16,500 nt of DNA from CAZLMW01 sp964560875 (GTDB lineage: Bacteria > Myxococcota_A > UBA9042). The notes under the pieces are model-generated. The model had not been told where the DNA came from. It saw only the letters and a program-made list of their open reading frames with translations, and did not search any database. The stretch lies in assembly GCA_964560875.1 (NCBI GenBank), contig CAZLMW010000158.1, positions 1 to 16,500 of the forward strand. Direction: 5' to 3'. Shown in pieces: positions 1 through 6,732 of this stretch. The number at the start of each line of letters is the position of its first letter. Position 1 is the stretch's first letter. The position numbers and the translations under genes are program-made.

Positions 1-549
1 CTAGCGGAACGGGTCGAAGCCGCACGCGTTGCGCGAGTTGACCGAGATGTAGGTCGTCGACGACTTGATGCAGTGCGGCGTGTTCGGGTTCCAGGCGACG
101 CATTCCTTGTCGCTGGTGCACTTGGGCAGGCAGAACGAGTAGGGATCGGAGCTGGTGCGCTTGGGGTTGGGGTAGGTCTTGGATTTCTCGAAGCTTGTGT
201 AATACGACATCTTCGAGGAGTTATCCGTGGCGCAGGAAACGGTGTCTCCGTTGCCGCCCGACTTCTTGGCACAGCCGCTGTTCTTCGTGCAGATGCCGCC
301 CTTGGACGCGTCGTATCCGGTGACGAACGTGCCCTTCATGCACTTGCCGTACATGCACTCGGCGTCGGTCGTGCACGCCTTGCCGTGTTCGAGGCCGGTC
401 GGGTTGGACTTGACCGGCGGACACTCCCACCACGCGCCTACGTAGGGATCGGCCTGCGGGTTGAGGGCATCGGTTGAGCAGCCGGTAGCGAGGGCACCGG
501 CGACGAAGAGCGCCGCGGAGGCAACGAGAATACGGCGGGAGCGGAGCAT
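1..549 (-). CDS. Small cysteine-rich lipoprotein, function unknown
   Basis: Predicted 182-residue exported lipoprotein. The start is the ATG at 549-547. It is preceded on the minus strand by AAGGAG (560-565) with 10-base spacing, and it opens a typical signal peptide: basic MLRSRR, a hydrophobic core, then the lipobox-like LATGC with lipid cysteine C24. An open frame continues further upstream, but it lacks a signal peptide and crosses the intergenic gap, so I did not use it. The mature part has 12 more cysteines (C43, 59, 65, 70, 87, 93, 106, 140, 144, 150, 160, 176), an even number that fits disulfide bonding outside the cytoplasm. Two stretches, around 59-70 and 144-150, contain C-x5-C spacing like that of the two upstream lipoproteins. 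It lies 91 bases downstream of the Kelch gene on the same strand, so it could be cotranscribed; a weak promoter-like pair (TTGTGC near 624-619, TATCCT near 600-595) sits in the gap. I do not recognise a family. The product is inferred to be an envelope or surface protein. Confidence 0.8.
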   Translation of the reverse strand: MLRSRRILVASAALFVAGALATGCSTDALNPQADPYVGAWWECPPVKSNPTGLEHGKACTTDAECMYGKCMKGTFVTGYDASKGGICTKNSGCAKKSGGNGDTVSCATDNSSKMSYYTSFEKSKTYPNPKRTSSDPYSFCLPKCTSDKECVAWNPNTPHCIKSSTTYISVNSRNACGFDPFR

Positions 550-640
550 GATTGGGGTTCTCCTTAGCAGTCGGCATGACTGGGATTGCGCGGCAGGATA
601 GCGGTCCCCGGCACCCCTGCACAAGGCGCGCAAAGGCGGG

Positions 641-2071
641 TTAGTTCCCCGGTTTGAGGCAAAGCAGCGCGCAGGCCTTGACGTCGGTGCCATCGGCCGC
701 GGCGCGCCTTGGGCATGACCAGCCGGTGCGGGTGGTGTCGCGGATGGCCCAGGTCGATGCGTCGGGGTCAAACGACCAGATATCGGCGAGCGGACCGCAG
801 TCACCGCGGCCACCGAAGACCACCAACGCGTTGCGGGCGACGTCCCAGCCGACGATCGCGTAGGCGCGACGCTGCGGACCCTGGGTTGCGACGATGTTGA
901 AGCCGCCGGGGACGCCGCCGGCCGGTTTGCCGCTCGCGCAGTTGATGCCGTTGCCTACCTCGAGCTTGCCGCCGTACTTCTTGTCGAGGCCGAGATCGCC
1001 GTCGTAGAGCCGCTTCCACGCGAGCTTGGTGGTGTCGAGGGCCCAGACATCGTTGCGATAAGCCAGGGCCGTCGCGTCGCCACCACCGAAGAGCAACAGA
1101 CGTTCCGAAGCTGGCTGGGTGACAAAACCCGCGCCGACGCGTCCAGTTGGCCGATTGCCCGCCGCCGAGACCACGGCCCACTTCGGTTTTTCGAGGTCGA
1201 GCCGCCACAGCTGCGCGTCGATGGCCCCGTTGGCGAGGACCCCGCCGTAGACGAAGAGGTATTTGCCGTCCGCCGAGGTCGCCACGGCATGACGAGCCCG
1301 GGCGGGAGGCGCACCGAGCGCCGCGGACAGCTGCCACTGCTTGATCTTGAGGTCGAAATGCATGACGAGAGACACGGGAATCACGCTCGTTCCGGTCACC
1401 GCGGCGTCGCCACCGATGAGGTAGAGCCGGTGACGTTTCCGATCGAGCGCGAGCCCACCGTGACTGACGGCCTTGGCGCCGGACGCAGACAGCAGCTTCC
1501 ACTTGCCGGTCGGGCGGTCGAATTGGCGCAGATCGCGATGCAATTGCCAGTTGGACGTGGGTTTTTTCCGATGTCGGCCGCCGTAAAAGTAGAGGCGCCC
1601 GCCGGTGGTATCGACCGCGACCGCGGCGGCGCTGCGTGGTGATGGCATGAACGGATCGGCGGGCATCGGCTGCCACGCCTTGCAGCGTTCGTGGAGCCAT
1701 GCGTCCGACCGGGCGTTGATCGCGAATGTGCATCGGCCGGTCGCCCCGTCATCGCCCCCGATCGCGAGCACGAGCCCATCGATCACGCCGCCGCTGGCTT
1801 CTGCGCGTGGTTTGGGTCCACCGGGCTTGGCGACACACGCGTTGGCACCGCCATCGGCCTGCTTGATCTCGCCCGTCCCGACAAGCGCGTCGACAAAAGG
1901 CGCGAACTGACAGGCCCCATCGACACACTTCATGTTCGTCGGACACTGCTGCGGCGACTGACAGGTGCGGACCTCCCCGGTGCAGGCGGTCAACAAGGTT
2001 GCGGCGACAAGCAGGACGCGAGGCAGCGCGCGGGCGACGTGGTTGCAAAGACGGGTCAGGGGTTGCTGCAA
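641..2071 (-). CDS. Kelch-repeat beta-propeller lipoprotein
   Basis: Predicted 476-residue lipoprotein. Residues 1-29 form a signal peptide ending in the lipobox LTAC, with lipid cysteine C30. A short module, CQSPQQCPTNMKC, follows at 37-49. Residues about 95-445 carry about six Kelch-type blades, marked by paired glycines after a hydrophobic strand (IGG 104-106, YGG 163-165, IGG 219-221, YGG 275-277, FGG 328-330, FGG 419-421), each followed by a W-containing strand such as DVWALD or DIWSFD. Kelch propellers usually bind proteins or sugars, so a surface binding role is inferred. The tail has three more cysteines (C453, C467, C471). The start is uncertain because no ATG lies near the signal peptide. 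I chose TTG at 2071-2069 because GAG stands 6 bases before it; CTG at 2059-2057 is the alternative. Either start overlaps the end of the giant cysteine-rich lipoprotein gene, which indicates translational coupling. The open frame runs on to 2656, but that part is antisense-like filler inside the upstream gene. Confidence 0.82.
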   Translation of the reverse strand: MQQPLTRLCNHVARALPRVLLVAATLLTACTGEVRTCQSPQQCPTNMKCVDGACQFAPFVDALVGTGEIKQADGGANACVAKPGGPKPRAEASGGVIDGLVLAIGGDDGATGRCTFAINARSDAWLHERCKAWQPMPADPFMPSPRSAAAVAVDTTGGRLYFYGGRHRKKPTSNWQLHRDLRQFDRPTGKWKLLSASGAKAVSHGGLALDRKRHRLYLIGGDAAVTGTSVIPVSLVMHFDLKIKQWQLSAALGAPPARARHAVATSADGKYLFVYGGVLANGAIDAQLWRLDLEKPKWAVVSAAGNRPTGRVGAGFVTQPASERLLLFGGGDATALAYRNDVWALDTTKLAWKRLYDGDLGLDKKYGGKLEVGNGINCASGKPAGGVPGGFNIVATQGPQRRAYAIVGWDVARNALVVFGGRGDCGPLADIWSFDPDASTWAIRDTTRTGWSCPRRAAADGTDVKACALLCLKPGN

Positions 2072-5000
2072 TTGCAGCTCGAAGGCGCCGGCGTGGCCGT
2101 CAGCTTGATCGCGTCGAGCCACGCGCCGCGCGCCGCATCGGGTTTGCCGCTGACCGGGTTGAAGACGAACGACAGCGCCATCGACGGCGCCTGCGAGGTC
2201 GCCACGATCGGGACACTCACCGCCTGCATGGTCTGCGTGGACGCGCACAGCTTCTTGAGCTCCTGGCCGTTGCCGACCAATACCAGCGAGCCCTTGCTGC
2301 AGTCGTTGCTGTCGATCGAGAGGCGCGCCGAAAACGTCAGCTTGTAGCTCCCCGGCGACAATGCAAATGGCGGGAGCGTCGCGGTGTACTTGCCGTTGCC
2401 GTAGCCACAGTGCAGCGACCTGGCCCCCTCTGCCGCGCTCTTGTCCGCCTTGGCGAGCCACCCAAAACCCGCGCCCGCCTGGCCCTTGCCTTGCCCCGCT
2501 TCTTGGGCCGACGACGTCCAGCCCGGAACCGTCGCCTCGAAGCCCTCGCTGTAGACGACCGGAGCCTTGCACACGTCCCCCTGCTTGCAGGTGCCGCCTG
2601 AACACCAACCGAGCGTGCACGTATTGCCCGAGCACGTGAGCGGGGCATGCACACATCGCGCCTTCTTGTTGTCGCAGGAGTCGGTGGTGCAGGCGAATTT
2701 GTCGTCACAGTCCGACGCCGAAGAGCAGCAGCCGGCCTTCTTCACGACGGTCCCCTTGCACTTGCCGACACCGTCGCACTTGTCGCCCTGGGTGCACGGG
2801 GAGCCGTCGTCGCACTTCTCGCCGGGCGGCTCATAGGTGTTGACGCAGCCGTTGATCGGTTTGCAGAGATCGAGCGTGCAGCCATTGCCGTCATCGCACG
2901 ACAACCCCTTGGCGGCGGGCTGGCAGGCGCCCGTCTTGTCGCAGGTCTCGGTGCCGTCGCAGAGGTTGGCGTCCGGACATGGACCGGACACTTTGAGCAG
3001 GTGCTTACAGCCCGCGTCGGGCAAGCAGTAATCGATCGTGCACGGCTTCTTGTCGTCGCAGCCCACGGACGCGCCGCTGTTGCATTTGCCGGTGCTACAC
3101 TTGTCGCCCTGGGTGCACTTGTTGCCGTCCGAGCACGCGATCCCGCTGACCAGGGTGTATTCGCAGCGACCACCGGACGCGCAGATATCGCTGGTGCACG
3201 CGTCGGAGTCGGAGCATTGCTGAAAATCGGCGCAGCACCCGACCTTGGCCTCGCCCTTGCACACGCCCTGCTCGCACTTGGCCTGGTCAACGCAGGCGCT
3301 GGCCGGCTTACAGGGCTTGGTGTTGAGCGTGTACTTGCAGATGCCCGACACCTTGTCGCACAGGTCGTCGGTGCACTGGTTGCCGTCGCCGCAGGTGATC
3401 AGCGCGCCCGAAGAGCACGCGCCGTTGTTGCAGGTGTCACCGAGCGTGCAGGCGTTGCCATCGTCGCAAGCCGTTCCCTCGGTCGTCGCGAAGTCGTGCA
3501 GGCACCCCGACGTCTTGTCGCAGGTGTCGATGCTGCAAGGTTTGCTGTCGTCGCAGGTCTTTGCCTTGCCGACACAGGCGCCGGACTGGCAGGTGTCCGA
3601 AAGCGTGCACGGGTTGCCGTCGTTGCAGGCTTTGCTGCCGCCAAGCGGGCTGTAGACGCAGCCCTTGGCGATCTCGCAGTTGTTGAGCGTGCAGACGTTG
3701 TCATCGTTGCAGGTGAGCGCCTGGCCTTCGCAGCTTCCCGACGTGCAGCTGTCGCCCACGGTGCAGAGGTTGCCGTCGTCGCACGCGCCGGTGTGCGCGG
3801 CGTGTTTGCAGCCCTTGGCGAGGTCGCAGGAATCCTTGGTGCACGGGTTGCCGTCATTGCAGTCGAGCGCGGTGCCTGGCACGCACTTTTCGGACTTGCA
3901 GCGCGCGATGCCGTTGCACACATCGCCGTCGTCGCAGCTGGCCCCGTCGGGCAGCTTGGTGTGACCACAGCCGATCTTGGGGGCGCACGAGTCGAGCGTG
4001 CAGGGATCGCCGTCGGGGCATTGTTCGATGGTGTGGCCGCCGCATACGCCGCTGATGCACTTACCACCGAGGGTACAAAGGTTGCCGTCATCGCATTTTT
4101 TGCCGACAAGCGGGCCGCCATCGGACTCACAAGCGCCGTTTTTGCAGATGTCTTCGGTGCAGGGGTTGTTGTCGTCGCACTGCTCGTGCTTGGTGCAGCA
4201 GGGATTTTGCGAAGTCCCCTGGGGCGTGCCCTTGCAGAGCTTTCCTTCGCACTTGTCGTTGACGGTGCAGGCGATGCCATCGTCGCAGGCGCCGCTGACC
4301 GGGCTGTTGGTGCAGGCGCCCGTTTGCGCGTCGCACGCGTCCTTGGTGCAGAAGTTGCCGTCGTCGCACGACACGCCGGTCTTGCCGACGCACTTGGACG
4401 CGTCGCACTCGCCGGTCTGGAAACACTTGTCGGTGGGTTTGCAGACCGCGCCGTTTTGAAGCCCGATGGCCAGGCAACCGGACTGCGGCGAGCACGGGTT
4501 GGCGGTGCACGGGTTGCCGTCATCGCAGATCGTCGGTGTCGCGCCCACACATTTGCCGGCCTGGCAGCTCTCGCCGACCGTGCAGGGGTTGCCGTCGTCG
4601 CACGTGCCGATTCGAGGCAGCTTTTTGCACCCGCTTGTCTGGCAGACGTTGACCGTGCAGGGGTTGCCGTCGTTGCACGCCTTGTTGTCGGGCTTGTGCG
4701 CGCACGCCTTGGACGCAACGTCGCAGCTGTCGATCGTGCAGGCCACCTGGTCATCGCAGATCGGCGGCTCGTCGGTCTGCCCATCGCAGTCGTTGTCGAG
4801 CCCGTCGCAGCGATCTTCGACGTCCTGGTAGGCCGGCAACGCGCTCAAGTTGCACGACCACGTCCCGCCGACACATGTGCTCGTCTTGGCGTCCTTGCAG
4901 ACCCCGACATCGCCGCACTGAGCCCCCGCTTTGCCATCAAGCGCCTCGTCGGTGGTTCCGTCGCAGTCGTTGTCGAGCCCATCGCACAAGGTCTCGCCCT

Positions 5001-5580
5001 TGGGTTCGAAAGGCACGCCGACGTTGACCTTGCACGCCACCGCGCCGGTCGCCTTGTCGCAGGTCGCGGACACCGACTTGTTCGCGCAAACACCCGTCGT
5101 GCACGCCAGCTTGGCGAGCGTCGGGCCGTCTGCCGGCAGGTTGTTGGCCGGGTCGTCGACGTCCTTGAGGCAGTCCCCGTCGACATCGAGCTTGTTGGAC
5201 TCCACGGCGTCAGTCAGGCCGTCTCCGTCGCGATCAAGAGGCACGGCGGGGTTGGGCCCAACTTCCTTGGCGTCGCTGATGCCATCGTCGTCGGTGTCGG
5301 CGCTGGACGGGTTGGTTCCCGCGATGCGCTCTTCCACGCCGCGCAGACCGTCACCGTCGGGGTCGCCCTCGGGGTCTTTGCAGAGCTTGGGCACGCCGCG
5401 ATACGGGTTGGCGACGCAAAAATCGCTGGCGCAGTCGCTGTCCTGGCTGCACAGGCAGTTGAGGGGCAGCGGCTCGTCACCCGAACAGCCCGACATCGTC
5501 GTGACCAGCAGTCCAAACACCAGCGCTGTCGTCGCCCAACGCAGCGCGCAAGAAGGCGCAACTATCCGCCGACAAGCCAT
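2056..5580 (-). CDS. Giant cysteine-rich surface lipoprotein with CDDGN-type repeats
   Basis: Predicted 1174-residue lipoprotein. The signal peptide ends at TTMSGC, with lipid cysteine C32. Domains in order: a C-x5-C-x4-C module at 44-55; an acidic calcium-binding region like thrombospondin type 3 repeats at about 70-145 (DPDGDGL, DTDDDGISD, DRDGDGLTD); two CDGLDNDCDG motifs at about 199-212 and 258-271, of the type found in MopE-like metal-binding proteins; about 26 four-cysteine units at 275-1000; and a cysteine-poorer C-terminal domain at about 1009-1170, beginning YSEGFEATVPGW, that resembles a beta-sandwich carbohydrate-binding or MAM-like domain. The start is uncertain: ATG 5580 gives a compact signal peptide, whereas ATG 5676 or 5640 would add a long arginine-rich leader, and none has a clear ribosome binding site. 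A weak promoter-like pair, TTGACC (5698-5693) and TGAGAA (5675-5670), would favour the 5580 start. Proteins of this style are common in myxobacteria and generally have no tested function; a disulfide-rich, calcium-stiffened surface rod is inferred. The Kelch lipoprotein gene overlaps its 3' end. Confidence 0.88.
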   Translation of the reverse strand: MACRRIVAPSCALRWATTALVFGLLVTTMSGCSGDEPLPLNCLCSQDSDCASDFCVANPYRGVPKLCKDPEGDPDGDGLRGVEERIAGTNPSSADTDDDGISDAKEVGPNPAVPLDRDGDGLTDAVESNKLDVDGDCLKDVDDPANNLPADGPTLAKLACTTGVCANKSVSATCDKATGAVACKVNVGVPFEPKGETLCDGLDNDCDGTTDEALDGKAGAQCGDVGVCKDAKTSTCVGGTWSCNLSALPAYQDVEDRCDGLDNDCDGQTDEPPICDDQVACTIDSCDVASKACAHKPDNKACNDGNPCTVNVCQTSGCKKLPRIGTCDDGNPCTVGESCQAGKCVGATPTICDDGNPCTANPCSPQSGCLAIGLQNGAVCKPTDKCFQTGECDASKCVGKTGVSCDDGNFCTKDACDAQTGACTNSPVSGACDDGIACTVNDKCEGKLCKGTPQGTSQNPCCTKHEQCDDNNPCTEDICKNGACESDGGPLVGKKCDDGNLCTLGGKCISGVCGGHTIEQCPDGDPCTLDSCAPKIGCGHTKLPDGASCDDGDVCNGIARCKSEKCVPGTALDCNDGNPCTKDSCDLAKGCKHAAHTGACDDGNLCTVGDSCTSGSCEGQALTCNDDNVCTLNNCEIAKGCVYSPLGGSKACNDGNPCTLSDTCQSGACVGKAKTCDDSKPCSIDTCDKTSGCLHDFATTEGTACDDGNACTLGDTCNNGACSSGALITCGDGNQCTDDLCDKVSGICKYTLNTKPCKPASACVDQAKCEQGVCKGEAKVGCCADFQQCSDSDACTSDICASGGRCEYTLVSGIACSDGNKCTQGDKCSTGKCNSGASVGCDDKKPCTIDYCLPDAGCKHLLKVSGPCPDANLCDGTETCDKTGACQPAAKGLSCDDGNGCTLDLCKPINGCVNTYEPPGEKCDDGSPCTQGDKCDGVGKCKGTVVKKAGCCSSASDCDDKFACTTDSCDNKKARCVHAPLTCSGNTCTLGWCSGGTCKQGDVCKAPVVYSEGFEATVPGWTSSAQEAGQGKGQAGAGFGWLAKADKSAAEGARSLHCGYGNGKYTATLPPFALSPGSYKLTFSARLSIDSNDCSKGSLVLVGNGQELKKLCASTQTMQAVSVPIVATSQAPSMALSFVFNPVSGKPDAARGAWLDAIKLTATPAPSSCNCSNP
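2585..4760 (-). repeat. Tandem four-cysteine repeats in the giant lipoprotein gene
   Basis: This segment encodes about 26 units averaging 28 residues. Each starts with C-x5-C and is consensus CDDGNPCT. Two unit lengths exist. Type A has 12 residues from first to third cysteine (for example CNDGNPCTKDSC) and is usually followed by a GC pair. Type B has 13 residues (for example CDDGNLCTVGDSC) and is followed by SGxCxG-like sequence. The units are diverged at the DNA level, so this is an old protein repeat rather than a recent DNA duplication. Confidence 0.85.
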
Positions 5581-5781
5581 GGCGCCAAAAAGGCGGCTTG
5601 TCCGGCGTCGTTTGGAACACGCAAGCGGGGGCCCGGACATGCCAAAGAGGCTAGCAAGACGGCGTCTTTTTCTCATCCAACGGCGCGCAGGTGGTCAACT
5701 GTGCCGATGCAACAGCCGGGTAAGCGCGCCGGGAGAAGACGCGAGAGCTCACCTATTGGATGCCGGATGGGCAGCGCGGGA

Positions 5782-6648
5782 TCAGCCGTCACGCAGCGCG
5801 TAGTAGACGCGGAGCACCTTGCGCACGTAGCGATCGGTGGCAGAAAACGGGGTTCCGCCGCGCTTTTTCACGCGGGTCGAGCCGGCGTGATAGGCCGACA
5901 GGACCTTGACCAGGTCGCCGTTGAAGCGGTTGGCGAGCACGCGCAGGAAGCGGGCGCCTCCCATGATGCTCTGGCCAGCGTCCCACGGATCGACCACGCC
6001 CATCGCGCGCGCAGTGTCGGGCATCAGCTGCATCAGGCCCTGGGCGCCGACGTGCGAAACGGCCTTGGGGTTGCCGCCGCTTTCGACCGTCATCACCGCC
6101 GAGATCAGGTCAACCGGCAACTTGTATCGCGCCGCTGCGGCTTGCACGTGTTCGTGGAACGGGCGCTTTTGGGCGGCCTTGATCGGGGCTCGGATCGGCG
6201 CGGGTGAGACGCTCGGCGAGTGCCGGACAGCGCGACGCACGACCGCCGGGATTCGGGCTCGGGCGGTCTTGCCGGTGGGGGCTCGGGCGGCAGGAGGTGG
6301 GCGGCGCGCGGTCGACGTTCCGATCGATCGCGTGCGGATCGTGCGTTTCCAGTCGCACTCGAAGGGATCACGCGTGATCAAGCTGCAGTGTTTGCGGACC
6401 CACGTCAGCGACTTTTGCTCCTCGACGATGAGCTGTCGCAAGTTCTTGCCGTGGTCGACCCGGACCTTTTGGCCGTCAGTCGTCTCGTTCATCGTCTGGC
6501 AGGTGAACATCGCCTTGACGCACAGCGGCCCGGCTTGCGCCGTCATCGACGGCAGGGTGATGAGGACGAGCCCACCGACGATCGCGGCGCGCGACACAAC
6601 TTGTTGCAAGACGGCGTTTTGCATCCTGACCCCGGGGCGGCGCATCAT
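5782..6648 (-). CDS. Secreted SLT-domain lytic transglycosylase
   Basis: Predicted 288-residue periplasmic or envelope enzyme that would cleave peptidoglycan glycan strands. The signal peptide is about residues 1-39, with cleavage after AQA. A small domain with four cysteines (C43, C50, C88, C98) follows, then an Arg/Pro/Ala-rich basic linker at about 100-163, then the transglycosylase SLT domain at about 164-288. The catalytic glutamate is E189 in VESGGNP, supported by GAQGLMQLMPDTA and by AYHAG at 252-256, where most relatives have AYNAG. The start at ATG 6648 is chosen because GGTGGA lies 9 bases upstream; ATG 6624 also leaves a full signal peptide. The frame continues upstream through the divergent sugar gene, but that part is a shadow. 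It is the first gene of the minus-strand surface block. A 201-base gap separates it from the giant lipoprotein gene, so cotranscription is uncertain. Confidence 0.88.
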   Translation of the reverse strand: MMRRPGVRMQNAVLQQVVSRAAIVGGLVLITLPSMTAQAGPLCVKAMFTCQTMNETTDGQKVRVDHGKNLRQLIVEEQKSLTWVRKHCSLITRDPFECDWKRTIRTRSIGTSTARRPPPAARAPTGKTARARIPAVVRRAVRHSPSVSPAPIRAPIKAAQKRPFHEHVQAAAARYKLPVDLISAVMTVESGGNPKAVSHVGAQGLMQLMPDTARAMGVVDPWDAGQSIMGGARFLRVLANRFNGDLVKVLSAYHAGSTRVKKRGGTPFSATDRYVRKVLRVYYALRDG

Positions 6649-6732
6649 CCAGTCCGATCCACCGCGCGCTTGCAGTCTAACGTCGTTGAAGCAACGCGCC
6701 ACTTGCGCATCGACGACGGTTCGGGAGCCTCC

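Noticed and set aside
595..624. Promoter-like TTGTGC and TATCCT pair before the small lipoprotein
   Set aside because: Only seven of twelve consensus bases with 18-base spacing; too weak to list as a feature.
2072..2656. Upstream extension of the Kelch lipoprotein frame
   Set aside because: It overlaps the C-terminal domain of the giant lipoprotein and precedes a clear signal peptide.
2585..4760. Possible CRISPR-like or mobile repeat array
   Set aside because: The periodicity is in the protein; DNA copies are diverged, have no constant spacers and are entirely coding.
2647..6207. 1186-residue open frame on the plus strand
   Set aside because: It lies antisense to the giant cysteine-rich gene and encodes low-complexity Ala/Val/Arg sequence with no domains; the reversed CDDGN codons simply contain few stops in that frame.
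6220..6732. Upstream extension of the dehydrogenase/acetyltransferase frame
   Set aside because: It runs antisense through the transglycosylase. The Rossmann domain starts just after ATG 6733, which has GGGAG before it.
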